From the NCBI RefSeq assembly GCF_002086155.1, contig NZ_MVHE01000002.1, forward strand, positions 124,001 through 188,000: a stretch of 64,000 nucleotides of DNA. Reading direction: 5' to 3'. The DNA is from Mycobacterium angelicum. GTDB lineage: Bacteria; Actinomycetota; Actinomycetes; Mycobacteriales; Mycobacteriaceae. Numbering within the stretch: the first letter of the stretch is position 1; the number at the start of each line of letters is the position of its first letter. A program made the translations under genes and the position numbers. This document shows, piece after piece, positions 31,017 through 39,375 of the stretch. Below the pieces are notes generated by a model that made no database searches, was not told the origin of the DNA, and was given only the letters and a program-made list of their open reading frames with translations.

Positions 31017-32426
31017 ATGTTTTACGCGGCGCTACCGCCGGAGATCAACTCGGGCAGGATGTACACCGGACCAGGCGCAGAACCCATGCTGGCCGCCGCG
31101 GCGGCCTGGGACTCGCTGGCCGCCGAGCTGCAGTCCACGGTATCCCTCTACACGTCGGCGATTTCGGCGCTGGCCAGCGGACCCTGGGTCGGCCCGTCAT
31201 GGATAGCCATGACCGCCGCCGTCGCTCCGTACCTGACCTGGCTGAGCACGACCGCCGCGCAGGCCAAAGAGACGGCCACGCAGGCCAACGCGGCAGCAAG
31301 CGCCTACGAGACCGCGTTCGCCGCGCATGTGCCGCCGCCGGTGATCGCCGCCAATCGCAGCCAACTTGCCTCGCTCGTGGCAACAAACCTCTTCGGACAG
31401 AACACGTCGGCAATCGCGGCCGCCGAGGCCCAGTACGCGGAATTCTGGGCCCAGGACGCTTCGGCGATGAACAGCTACGTGAGTTCGTCGGCGGCCGCCA
31501 CCCAGGTCTCGGCCTTTACCGAGCCGCCCCAGACGACCAATGCGGCGGGTCTGGCCAGCCAGGGAGCCGCGGTAGGCCAGGCCGCCGGCGGGGCGGCGGC
31601 CACCGACTTGCAGTCCCTCTTGGGGGCGGCCGATCCGATTTCGACGCTGCTGCAGTGGGGCGCAGACCTTGCCACGGCGTACAACACCGCCGTCCCGCAA
31701 CTCATCGACGCCATCTTCGGCCCCACCACCGCGGCGACGTACACGAGCTTGTATCAGGCCATCAAGGTTCCGCTCGGCTTCACTACGCAGTTCAACGACA
31801 TCGGGCTGATCATCAACTTCCCGGCATCGCAGTTCTTGAAATTCGCCACCAAGCCCGGGGTACTCGGCGAGTTACCCAAGGACGCGCTGGGTGGCGGACT
31901 TGGAGTCGCTGGTCCGCACTGGGGCCGGGGCTGGTTGGCCAGCTCGGTGAACCCGGTGGCGGCGGACTTGGGACGCGGCACGCTGGTCGGCAAGTTGACG
32001 GTGCCGCCGAGCTGGGCACCGGCCACTCCGGGAATCCGGATGGTGGCCGCCGCCCTGTCGGCCGCTGGGCCAGACGCGGTGCCGGCCGCTGCGCTCAGCG
32101 AGGGGAGCCTGTTCAGTGCGATGTCCACCGCGGGGATGCTCGGCAGCGCCTTTGGCGCTGGAGCTCCCGACGCCTACGCGCGTGTCGGCGTGAAAGGGCG
32201 CCTCACAAAGATCAAGGACCTCAAAGACAAACACTCGCCTGAGCAGTTAAAGCGCCTGGTCGCACAGATTTCGGAGAAACCAGAGAGCGTCCAGCATCAC
32301 AACGTCGATCAAGAAGGGCTGGACAGTCTGCTCGAGCAACTGTCGAAGAAGCCCGGTATTCACGCGGTCCACCTCACCAAAGGCGACAAGCCGAAAGTCT
32401 TGCCGTCGGATGCCTCGTTGGGCTGA
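31017..32426 (+). CDS. PPE family protein with C-terminal alpha/beta extension (PPE33-like)
   Basis: The 469-aa product is the length of M. tuberculosis PPE33 and sits, like it, before the Rv1810 and mgtC homologues. The N-terminus is [11 protein letters not shown], where FY replaces the usual DF. The SVP-type motif is KLTVPPSW. From about residue 391 it continues with a charged, lysine-rich extension containing two helix-strand units, LKRLVAQISEKPESVQHH and LDSLLEQLSKKPGIHAVHL. The second resembles the C-terminal end of MgtC (LERMVAELSLQPGIYAVHW) encoded two genes downstream. It is co-transcribed with the preceding PPE. Confidence 0.92.
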   Translation: MFYAALPPEINSGRMYTGPGAEPMLAAAAAWDSLAAELQSTVSLYTSAISALASGPWVGPSWIAMTAAVAPYLTWLSTTAAQAKETATQANAAASAYETAFAAHVPPPVIAANRSQLASLVATNLFGQNTSAIAAAEAQYAEFWAQDASAMNSYVSSSAAATQVSAFTEPPQTTNAAGLASQGAAVGQAAGGAAATDLQSLLGAADPISTLLQWGADLATAYNTAVPQLIDAIFGPTTAATYTSLYQAIKVPLGFTTQFNDIGLIINFPASQFLKFATKPGVLGELPKDALGGGLGVAGPHWGRGWLASSVNPVAADLGRGTLVGKLTVPPSWAPATPGIRMVAAALSAAGPDAVPAAALSEGSLFSAMSTAGMLGSAFGAGAPDAYARVGVKGRLTKIKDLKDKHSPEQLKRLVAQISEKPESVQHHNVDQEGLDSLLEQLSKKPGIHAVHLTKGDKPKVLPSDASLG

Positions 32427-32462
32427 CGGGCATACCACCAGACATAGGAGAGTGTTAGAGCT

Positions 32463-32786
32463 ATGAGACGGCTATTGGCGCTACTTGGCGTCGCGGCCAT
32501 GATCGGTCTTGCCGCACCCGCGTATGCCGATCCGGACGACACCCACGACGGCGACGACGCGGCGTTCCTGGCGGCGCTGCAGCAAGCCGGCATTACTTAC
32601 AGCAACCCAGCTTCGGCGATTGGCTCGGCGAAAGCGGTGTGTGGATGCCTGGATAACGGCGAATCGGGGCTGGAGCTACTCCACGACGTCAAGACTCGAA
32701 ACCCCGGATTGGACATGGAAGCCGCGTCGCAATTCGCGCTGCTCGCGTCGAAATATTACTGCCCTCACCACCTTAGCCACGCCTGA
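32463..32786 (+). CDS. Secreted DUF732 protein (Rv1810-like)
   Basis: A 107-aa exported protein of unknown function. A signal peptide covers about residues 1-22 (MRRLLALLGVAAMIGLAAPA, cleavage near AYADPD). The mature DUF732 domain is small and helical, with cysteines in VCGCLD and near the C-terminus (YYCPHH), likely disulfide-bonded. It starts 36 bp after the PPE stop and precedes mgtC, matching the Rv1809-Rv1810-Rv1811 order. Confidence 0.9.
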   Translation: MRRLLALLGVAAMIGLAAPAYADPDDTHDGDDAAFLAALQQAGITYSNPASAIGSAKAVCGCLDNGESGLELLHDVKTRNPGLDMEAASQFALLASKYYCPHHLSHA

Positions 32787-32902
32787 CCCAAGTCGTCTTT
32801 GCTCTCGCACCGGGTCGTTAGCGTCGACTCGGGGCCACTTGCCGTTCACCTGAACGTGGTTAGCTGCCGCCGCGCCGACGGGTTGGAAAGGAGTGCGCCG
32901 TC

Positions 32903-33613
32903 ATGCAGACCCTCAGCATCGCCGATTTCGCGCTCCGGCTTGGCGTTGGAGTGGGCTGCGGTTCCCTGATCGGCTTCGAGCGGCAATGGCGGGCACGCAT
33001 GGCCGGCCTGCGCACCAATGCTCTGGTGGCAACTGGCGCAACGTTGTTCGTCTTGTACGCGGCCGCAACCGAGGACAGCAGCCCCACCCGGGTCGCGTCA
33101 TATGTGGTGTCCGGGATCGGGTTTCTAGGCGGCGGAGTGATTCTGCGCGAGGGCTTCAATGTCCGTGGTCTCAATACGGCCGCTACCCTGTGGTGCTCGG
33201 CGGCCGTGGGTGTGCTGGCCGCTTCGGGGCATTTGGTATTCACGGTGATCGCCACCGGTACGGTCGTGGCCATCCATCTGCTGGGGCGCCCGCTGGGCCG
33301 CCTGATCGACCACGACAACAGTGTCGAAGAGGACGAAAGCCTGCAGCCTTATCAGGTGGAGGTGGTTGGTCGGCGCAAATCCGCAAAGTACGCGCGCGCC
33401 CAGATCGTCCAGCACACCAGTAACAACGACATCACGCTCTGGGGCATTCACACGAGTCCATCCGATGACGACGACAAGGTCACCCTGGCCGCGCACCTGC
33501 TCATAGGCGGCCACGCACCGGCCAAGCTGGAGCGCATGGTGGCCGAATTGTCGCTACAGCCAGGCATTTACGCCGTGCACTGGTATGCCGGTGAACAAGC
33601 GACCGCGGATTGA
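32903..33613 (+). CDS. mgtC: MgtC family membrane protein
   Basis: MgtC is an inner-membrane virulence factor needed for survival in macrophages and under low magnesium. The 236-aa product (M. tuberculosis: 234) has about five transmembrane helices in residues 5-140, with the conserved GSLIGFERQWR and GIGFLGGGVI motifs. The cytosolic ACT-like C-terminal domain (about 150-236) ends LQPGIYAVHWYAGE. ATG start at 32903 with AAGGAG. No Mg-sensing leader structure was recognised in the 116-bp gap upstream. Confidence 0.95.
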   Translation: MQTLSIADFALRLGVGVGCGSLIGFERQWRARMAGLRTNALVATGATLFVLYAAATEDSSPTRVASYVVSGIGFLGGGVILREGFNVRGLNTAATLWCSAAVGVLAASGHLVFTVIATGTVVAIHLLGRPLGRLIDHDNSVEEDESLQPYQVEVVGRRKSAKYARAQIVQHTSNNDITLWGIHTSPSDDDDKVTLAAHLLIGGHAPAKLERMVAELSLQPGIYAVHWYAGEQATAD

Positions 33614-33620
33614 TCCTGCG

Positions 33621-34808
33621 CTAAGGGCGGGCCTGCAGGTCCGGTGCGGCGGCCGCCAGCAGGTCGGCGCGGCTTCTGGTCAAGGGTGGGTAGATCCGCT
33701 GGGTATTGATCGTCTGCTTAGTGGCCTTAGCCTGCGCTCCACGTGACACGACCATCCGATCCCACCCCTCGGTGTACACCGCCCCGGCCGGCCCTAGATC
33801 GAGAACCGTTACGTACCAAGGAATTCGAAGTGCCAGCATCGGCTGACCAAACAAGTCGCTGATGACGTTGTAACCGGCATAACGGCCCATCGGGCGCCCA
33901 TGCTGACACGACATCACCGACAGGTGTTCGTCGTCCATGCGGGCCGCGGCTACGTCGCCCGCGGCGAACATCGCGGGCACCCCAACGACTCGAAGGTAGT
34001 CATCGACTGCGACCCTGCCCAGCCGGTCGCGGGCCACCGGCAGTTGTTCGGTCAGCGAGTTGGCCCGCATCCCCGCACACCACACCACCGTTGCCGTGGC
34101 GAGTTGCTCACCCGAGGAGAGCGATACGTTGTCCGGGCCGACCGCGGCAACGCCGACACCGGTCTTGGCTTCAACCCCGTTGTCCGCCAAGGCTTTTTCG
34201 ATCACTGGCCGCGCCGATACCCCCATGTCGGAGCCGACGAAGGGGTTGTGGTCGACCAGCACGATCCGAGGGGTCATGCCCATGGCGCGCAGCCGGGCCG
34301 GCAGTTCGCAAGCGGTCTCGATGCCGGTGAGGCCGGCGCCGACGACAACGACAGTGGCCGCCGCGGGCGTCGCGGGACCGTCGGCCAGCTTCTGCAGGTG
34401 ATGTTGCAGCTTGACCGCGCCGTCATAGGTGTCGACGTCGAAACCGAACTCCGGCAGGCCCGGCAGGTCCGGCCTGGCCACCCGACTTCCCGACGCGAGC
34501 ACCAGGCGGTCGTAGGGGTAGGTCTGGCCACTTGCCGAGGTGACGCGCCGGGCGTCGGCGTCGATCCCGGTTACCTCGTCGGTGACATGTGCGACGCCGG
34601 CGGGGTCGAGCACGTCGGCGAGCGGAATGCGGCAGGCACTCAGGTCAGCCTCGTAATTGCGAACCCGGATGTCGTGAAACGGTTCTGCGCTCACAACGGT
34701 GATCTCGACACTGCCCGCCGGCACCGCGAGCTCGTCGAGCCGTCGTGCGGCGCCGAGGGCCGCCCACAGACCGGCGAACCCAGATCCGATTACCAGCACT
34801 TGGGTCAC
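33621..34808 (-). CDS. Type II NADH dehydrogenase-like flavoprotein (Rv1812c)
   Basis: A pyridine nucleotide-disulfide oxidoreductase-type flavoprotein, a probable non-proton-pumping NADH:quinone oxidoreductase or related dehydrogenase. FAD site VIGSGFAGLWAA at the very N-terminus; second dinucleotide fold VVVVGAGLTGIETA; FAD-binding FAAGDVAAA near the C-terminus. I chose the GTG at 34808, which puts the FAD motif at residue 3 and gives 395 aa, close to Rv1812c; upstream codons are not conserved-looking. It overlaps the esterase stop by 4 bp, so the pair is an operon. Confidence 0.9.
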   Translation of the reverse strand: MTQVLVIGSGFAGLWAALGAARRLDELAVPAGSVEITVVSAEPFHDIRVRNYEADLSACRIPLADVLDPAGVAHVTDEVTGIDADARRVTSASGQTYPYDRLVLASGSRVARPDLPGLPEFGFDVDTYDGAVKLQHHLQKLADGPATPAAATVVVVGAGLTGIETACELPARLRAMGMTPRIVLVDHNPFVGSDMGVSARPVIEKALADNGVEAKTGVGVAAVGPDNVSLSSGEQLATATVVWCAGMRANSLTEQLPVARDRLGRVAVDDYLRVVGVPAMFAAGDVAAARMDDEHLSVMSCQHGRPMGRYAGYNVISDLFGQPMLALRIPWYVTVLDLGPAGAVYTEGWDRMVVSRGAQAKATKQTINTQRIYPPLTRSRADLLAAAAPDLQARP

Positions 34809-35722
34809 TGCAACACCTCGCGGATCTGCACCAGGGCTTCCATGGCGCTGCGATTGGGCAAGTACATCCACACGTGCAAAGCTCCTTCCCGCTCGTACCA
34901 TCCGATGTCCAGGCCCTCGGCGAGCGCGCGGTTGCGGAAAGCCCGGGTGTCGGGGTTGAGCACATCGTGCGTTCCGGTGAACACCGTGAGCCGCGGCAGG
35001 CCGTCCAGTGGCCCCTGGCCCGGACTGACCAGGGGTGTGTCGAGTGGGTCGCCGCCGGCATAGCGCAGTCCCGCCGCCCGCAGGTCGTCGAGGTTGAGGA
35101 ACGGATCGATCTTGGCGACGGCCGGGACGTCCGGATCCGGCAGCCCGACGTGCATCCAGGGGGATAGCAGGACGGCGTCAGTCGGCTGTGGCAGACCGGC
35201 GTCGCGCACCGCGTGACACAGCGCAAAGGCCATGCCGCCCCCGGCCGAATCGCCCATGAACGCAATCGAACTCGGATCGTGGTCGTCCAGCATGCGGCGG
35301 TACACCTGCAGTAGAAAGGGAAACACCTCGCGGTAGCTGTGCTCTGGAGCGATGGGGTAAATCGGCACGGTCAGCGTCCGGCCGGTGAGATTGGCCAGCT
35401 TTGCGATGGCCGGCCAGTGGAAGTGCGGCATCAGGTCCAGCACGTATGCCCCGCCGTGCAGGTACAACAACTGCCCGCCATTGGGCGCCGGCGAGCCCAC
35501 CAGCGGCTTGACCTGGTAAACCGGGCGCCCGGCCACGTCGGCCCTGGTGACCTCGACCTTCTTCAGCACCCGCTTGGACGGCCGGCCGGTGTAGGGCAGC
35601 CGCGGATGGGCGGCCCAGCGGTCCAGCTTGGCGGCCGGAAAGAGCCGCTTGCGCATGCCGGTCGAGCGAAGCAGCCGGTGGCTGATGTTGAGTCTGAGCA
35701 TTCTGCGGTCCATGGCAGTCAT
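34805..35722 (-). CDS. HSL-family alpha/beta hydrolase (esterase/lipase)
   Basis: A cytosolic or membrane-associated carboxylesterase of the hormone-sensitive lipase family. Motifs: oxyanion-hole HGGAY, nucleophile elbow GDSAGG, an Asp-containing TGTHDVLNPD and a C-terminal His in GALHVWMYLP. I place the start at the ATG at 35722 (MTAMDRRMLRLN; 305 aa). The frame continues upstream, but the extra residues are His/Arg/Gly-rich and look non-coding. In M. tuberculosis Rv1813c sits at this point instead. It is divergent from the desaturase gene and coupled to the downstream NADH dehydrogenase-like gene. Confidence 0.88.
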   Translation of the reverse strand: MTAMDRRMLRLNISHRLLRSTGMRKRLFPAAKLDRWAAHPRLPYTGRPSKRVLKKVEVTRADVAGRPVYQVKPLVGSPAPNGGQLLYLHGGAYVLDLMPHFHWPAIAKLANLTGRTLTVPIYPIAPEHSYREVFPFLLQVYRRMLDDHDPSSIAFMGDSAGGGMAFALCHAVRDAGLPQPTDAVLLSPWMHVGLPDPDVPAVAKIDPFLNLDDLRAAGLRYAGGDPLDTPLVSPGQGPLDGLPRLTVFTGTHDVLNPDTRAFRNRALAEGLDIGWYEREGALHVWMYLPNRSAMEALVQIREVLQ

Positions 35723-35796
35723 CAGTGTGTACTGCCCGGACAACCCATGCGACCGATGGTCACCGCCTGGGCAGTCGTGGTCGTAATCTGTCTGGT

Positions 35797-36744
35797 GTGG
35801 ATGTCTACCCCGGGTTCTGGTCACTGCTGCCGCCGCCCTTGCGGGACCCGGTGCTGTTCGCCATCCCCTTCTTCTTGTTGCTGCTGGCCCTCGAAGGATT
35901 TGCCGCCCGCAAGCTGGAAAGTATCGAGACCAACGCCGATACCGGAAGGCGGCGGCCGGCTTCGGGTGCCTACCTCAGCCGCGATTCCATGGCGAGCATC
36001 TCGATGGGATTGGTTTCGATAGCCACCACCGCGGGTTGGAAGACGCTGGCCCTGCTTGGCTATGCCGCTCTGTATGCCTATCTGGCGCCGTGGCATCTCT
36101 CGCCGGGCCAGTGGTACACCTGGGTGGTCGCGATCCTGGGCGTCGATCTGCTCTATTACGTCTATCACCGGGCGGCTCATCGGGTCCGGCTGATCTGGGC
36201 GACGCATCAGGCCCACCACTCCAGCGAATATTTCAACTTCGCCACCGCGCTGCGCCAGAAGTGGAACAACAGCGGCGAAGTGCTCCTCTGGGCACCGCTG
36301 CCGCTGCTTGGGCTGCCGCCCTGGATGGTGTTCTTCAGCTGGTCGCTGAACTTGATCTACCAGTTCTGGGTGCACACCGAGCGGATCGGCAAGATGCCGC
36401 GGTGGTTCGAGTTCGTCTTCAATACACCCTCACATCACCGCGTGCATCACGGGATGGATCAGCTGTACCTGGACAAGAACTACGGCGGTATCTTCATCGT
36501 GTGGGACCGGCTGTTCGGAAGCTTTCAGGCCGAGCTGTTCCGGCCGCATTACGGCCTGACCAAGCAGGTCGACACGTTCAACATCTGGAAGCTGCAGATC
36601 CACGAATACGTGGCGATTGTCCGGGACTGGCGTTCCGCAACGCGGCTGCGGGACCGGCTGGGTTACGTCTTCGGGCCGCCGGGCTGGGAACCGCGGGTCA
36701 GCGCAAAGACGACCGCGACGACTCGTTTGGTCACGTCGCGGTAA
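35797..36744 (+). CDS. erg3: Sterol desaturase / fatty acid hydroxylase family protein (erg3-like)
   Basis: An integral membrane di-iron enzyme of the ERG3/FAH superfamily; the substrate is unknown and the sterol role is by name only. Histidine clusters are complete: HRAAH, HQAHH and HHRVHH. Several transmembrane helices precede and separate them ([35 protein letters not shown]). The start is uncertain: GTG at 35797 (VDVYPGFW, 315 aa) is my choice. M. tuberculosis Rv1814 (300 aa) begins near [10 protein letters not shown]. Confidence 0.88.
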   Translation: MDVYPGFWSLLPPPLRDPVLFAIPFFLLLLALEGFAARKLESIETNADTGRRRPASGAYLSRDSMASISMGLVSIATTAGWKTLALLGYAALYAYLAPWHLSPGQWYTWVVAILGVDLLYYVYHRAAHRVRLIWATHQAHHSSEYFNFATALRQKWNNSGEVLLWAPLPLLGLPPWMVFFSWSLNLIYQFWVHTERIGKMPRWFEFVFNTPSHHRVHHGMDQLYLDKNYGGIFIVWDRLFGSFQAELFRPHYGLTKQVDTFNIWKLQIHEYVAIVRDWRSATRLRDRLGYVFGPPGWEPRVSAKTTATTRLVTSR

Positions 36745-36817
36745 CGCCGGGCACCTCCGACGCGAACAACTCAATGTGCGTCCGGCACTGGCCGGCCTCG
36801 ACGGATCGGAGTCCACA

Positions 36818-37489
36818 TTGCGGCGCCTGGCACAGCGTGTATTGACCGCATCGGTTGCCCTCGCGGCGCTCGCCTCGGTCTATTCGCCGGCGACCGCCAA
36901 GGCCGACCCGACCCTCGTATTTCCCGGCATGGAGATCCACCAGGACAACCGCGTCTGCACGCTGGCCTATATCGACCGCAGTCAGCGCATCGCCTACACC
37001 GCCGGTCACTGCCGGGGCGCGGGACCGGTTACCGATGTCAACAACAACGTCATCGGCCATCTTGCGGCGTTTCGCGACAGCACACCCAGCGGCACGACGG
37101 TAGCCACCGACGAGTCGATCGACGACTACGAGGCGATCGCGCTGGCCGACAACGTCACGGTGAACGACGTCCTGCCGGGTGGGCGTCCTTTGGTATCGAA
37201 TCCAAGCGTCATGGTCGCACCCGGCCAAGCGGTCTGCCATTTCGGTATCAGCACCGGTGAAACGTGTGGAACCGTCGATGCCGTCAACAACGGTTGGTTC
37301 ACCATGTCCAATGGGGTGGCCAGCCAAAAGGGCGACTCGGGCGGACCGATCTACGTGGCGCCGGCCGGGGGCCCCGCGCAGATCGTCGGAATCTTCAACA
37401 GCGTCTGGGGGCAGTTTCCCGCGGCGGTGTCCTGGCAGTCAGTCCTGGGGCAGGCCCGGCAGGACCTCGGTACGCCGCCCAGGGCGTAG
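36818..37489 (+). CDS. Secreted trypsin-like serine protease (Rv1815-like)
   Basis: A 223-aa exported protease. A TTG start at 36818 is preceded by CGGAG and begins a signal peptide ([20 protein letters not shown]), with cleavage near AKADP. The chymotrypsin-type catalytic residues are visible: His64 in YTAGHC and Ser174 in KGDSGGP; an Asp in the SIDDYEAIA stretch is the probable third member. Cysteines are spaced for disulfides. The frame stays open upstream, but that part overlaps the desaturase gene. Its substrate is unknown. It converges with the next gene, 3 bp apart. Confidence 0.87.
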   Translation: MRRLAQRVLTASVALAALASVYSPATAKADPTLVFPGMEIHQDNRVCTLAYIDRSQRIAYTAGHCRGAGPVTDVNNNVIGHLAAFRDSTPSGTTVATDESIDDYEAIALADNVTVNDVLPGGRPLVSNPSVMVAPGQAVCHFGISTGETCGTVDAVNNGWFTMSNGVASQKGDSGGPIYVAPAGGPAQIVGIFNSVWGQFPAAVSWQSVLGQARQDLGTPPRA

Positions 37490-37492
37490 CGG

Positions 37493-37933
37493 TTAGTTTG
37501 CGAGCTCGAACACCGGGATCTGCGGTGCTGCGGCGCGCAGCTCGTCATCGCTGGACTGCGGGGTCAAGCCAACGACGTAGTCCTTGACCTGCCAGTACCA
37601 GCGCTGCAGATAGCGCCTGAGTACTTCGGGCTTGGCATCATCGGCGAGTTCGCGGATTTCGGCGCGCTCCTTGCGCCAGCTGGGTCCCAGCTCCACCACA
37701 CCGGCCGCCCTGACATTGCGCGCCCACTGGGTGTTGCCGCGCGGTGAGACGACATAATCGACGCCGTCGACGGTGAGCAGGTTGATCACCACGGAACGCT
37801 GCTTGCCGCTCTTGCGGCCCCGCACCCGCAATGCGCGGGTGCCGGCGATGCTGATGCCCAGTTCGGCGAGCCAGCGGATCAGCGCGTTCGCTGCCTGGAC
37901 GGCTCTATTCGGTTCCTCGTATCGCGTGGACAT
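37493..37933 (-). CDS. Deazaflavin (F420)-dependent nitroreductase family protein (Ddn-like)
   Basis: A 146-aa protein of the split-barrel F420H2-dependent reductase family (DUF385/Ddn type). Typical signs are the RVRGRKSGKQRSVVINLL block followed by the YVVSPRGNTQWARNVRAAG segment, which contacts the deazaflavin. It has no equivalent between Rv1815 and Rv1816 in M. tuberculosis as I recall. It is divergent from the TetR gene, with a palindromic operator 28 bp upstream of its ATG, so it is the likely regulated target. The substrate is unknown. Confidence 0.88.
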   Translation of the reverse strand: MSTRYEEPNRAVQAANALIRWLAELGISIAGTRALRVRGRKSGKQRSVVINLLTVDGVDYVVSPRGNTQWARNVRAAGVVELGPSWRKERAEIRELADDAKPEVLRRYLQRWYWQVKDYVVGLTPQSSDDELRAAAPQIPVFELAN

Positions 37934-37960
37934 AGCGCAGCCTCTCGATTGACGGCAATT

Positions 37961-37975
37961 GAGAGCACCGCTCTC
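37961..37975. promoter_or_regulatory. Putative TetR operator between Ddn-like gene and TetR gene
   Basis: A perfect inverted repeat GAGAGC-ACC-GCTCTC occupies the 112-bp divergent spacer between the Ddn-like start (37933) and the TetR start (38046). Size, symmetry and position are those of a TetR-family operator that controls both genes. Confidence 0.65.
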
Positions 37976-38045
37976 TTTGGTTACCGTGACACAGTCTTAT
38001 CGGAAAAACAAGAGCAGTGATCTCGGTTGTGTCAGACTGGGCCGC

Positions 38046-38732
38046 GTGGGCAAGCGCCAGGAGTCGCGGGAACAGATCGAGGCGAGAATCGTCGAACTCG
38101 GCCGGCGCCACCTGGTGGATCACGGTGCTGCCGGTTTATCGCTGCGCGCCATCGCCCGCGAGCTGGGCATGGTGTCGTCGGCGGTCTACCGATATGTGTC
38201 CAGCCGTGACGAGCTGCTGACGTTGCTGCTCGTCGACGCCTATACCGACCTGGCCGACAGCGTGGACCGAGCACGCGACGCCACCCTCGCCGAGCTGTGG
38301 AGCGACGACGTGATCGCCATTGCTCGGGCGGTGCGCCGGTGGGCCGTCGCCCACCCGGCGCGGTGGGCGCTCCTGTACGGCAGCCCGGTGCCCGGGTATC
38401 ACGCACCCCCTGAGCGCACGGTCGGAGTGGGTACCCGGGTGGTCGGGGCGTTCTTCGACGCGATCGCCGCCGGGATCGCCACCGGCGACATCATGTTGAC
38501 GAATAGCCCGGCGCCCCGACCGATGGCGTCGGACTTCGAACGGATCCGGCATGAGTTCGGATTCCCCGGTGATGACCGCGTGGTCGCCAAATGCGTCCTG
38601 TTATGGGCCGGCGTGGTTGGTGCGGTCAGCCTCGAGGTGTTCGGGCAGTACGGCGCCGATACGCTGACCGATCCTGAATCGGTATTCGATGCTCAGTTGC
38701 GGCTGCTGGTGGATGTGCTGGGACAGCACTAA
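38046..38732 (+). CDS. TetR family transcriptional regulator (Rv1816-like)
   Basis: A 228-aa repressor. The N-terminal helix-turn-helix (residues about 10-60: GLSLRAIARELGMVSSAVYR) is followed by a ligand-binding helical domain with a TetR C-terminal WHG-type fold. GTG start at 38046 (VGKRQESREQIE), matching Rv1816 (MRVGKRQESREQ). It is divergent from the Ddn-like gene, with a palindrome between them. It probably represses itself and that gene; the ligand is unknown. Confidence 0.92.
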   Translation: MGKRQESREQIEARIVELGRRHLVDHGAAGLSLRAIARELGMVSSAVYRYVSSRDELLTLLLVDAYTDLADSVDRARDATLAELWSDDVIAIARAVRRWAVAHPARWALLYGSPVPGYHAPPERTVGVGTRVVGAFFDAIAAGIATGDIMLTNSPAPRPMASDFERIRHEFGFPGDDRVVAKCVLLWAGVVGAVSLEVFGQYGADTLTDPESVFDAQLRLLVDVLGQH

Positions 38733-38825
38733 ACGGGGCGCATCGCATGGAATTAGAACACGTTCATCCGGTCATTTGGAGACGGCCATCGCCGATCGCG
38801 GCAAAGTGGGCTATTCTGCGAAACG

Positions 38826-39326
38826 ATGAGCTTTCCCGTTCAGTCTCCGACACAGATCGCATGGGTTACCACGGACCTGGACGCCACCGAAACGACCCTC
38901 ACCGGCCTGTTAGGCGCCAAAAAGTGGGTCCGGATCCCCAATGTGCATTTCGCGCCGGACAGCTGCACCTATCGCGGCAAGCCTGCCGATTTCGTCGCCA
39001 GCATCTCGCTGAGCTATCTCGCGGACATGCAGCTGGAGCTGATCTCACCGGTCCGCGGGGAGAACATCTATAGTGACTTTCTGCGCGATCACGGGCCGGG
39101 CCTGCACCACATCTGCATCGAGGCCGAAACCCAGGAGCTATTCGACGCCGCGATCCTGGAGACGACTCATCATGGCGCCGAGGTGGTGCAGCAGGGCATG
39201 ATGCCCGGCGGGATCCATTTCGCCTATGTGTCCGCGCCGCAGGCCGGGGTGCCGTTCATCGAGATCGCGCATCTGTCGCCACAAATCAGGGCGTTCTACG
39301 ACTACGTCAAACAGGAGCAGCGGTGA
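38826..39326 (+). CDS. VOC (glyoxalase/dioxygenase) superfamily protein
   Basis: A 166-aa vicinal oxygen chelate protein with paired beta-alpha-beta modules. Candidate metal ligands are a His in the second module (PGLHHICIE) and a Glu near the C-terminus (FIEIAHL). The first strand begins QIAWVTTDLDATE. No ribosome binding site precedes the ATG at 38826, but TATTCT at 38811-38816 could be the -10 of a nearly leaderless transcript. It is absent between Rv1816 and Rv1817 in M. tuberculosis and precedes an FAD dehydrogenase by about 50 bp, so a joint catabolic role is plausible. Confidence 0.85.
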   Translation: MSFPVQSPTQIAWVTTDLDATETTLTGLLGAKKWVRIPNVHFAPDSCTYRGKPADFVASISLSYLADMQLELISPVRGENIYSDFLRDHGPGLHHICIEAETQELFDAAILETTHHGAEVVQQGMMPGGIHFAYVSAPQAGVPFIEIAHLSPQIRAFYDYVKQEQR

Positions 39327-39375
39327 GCCGCACCAACGACGATGCAGTGTGTAGCGGGGGAGAGGAGTGGCGCCC

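Noticed and set aside
36617..36817. Extended N-terminus of the secreted protease overlapping the desaturase gene
   Set aside because: The signal peptide starts at the TTG at 36818 with a GGAG site; upstream residues are shadow sequence of the desaturase gene.
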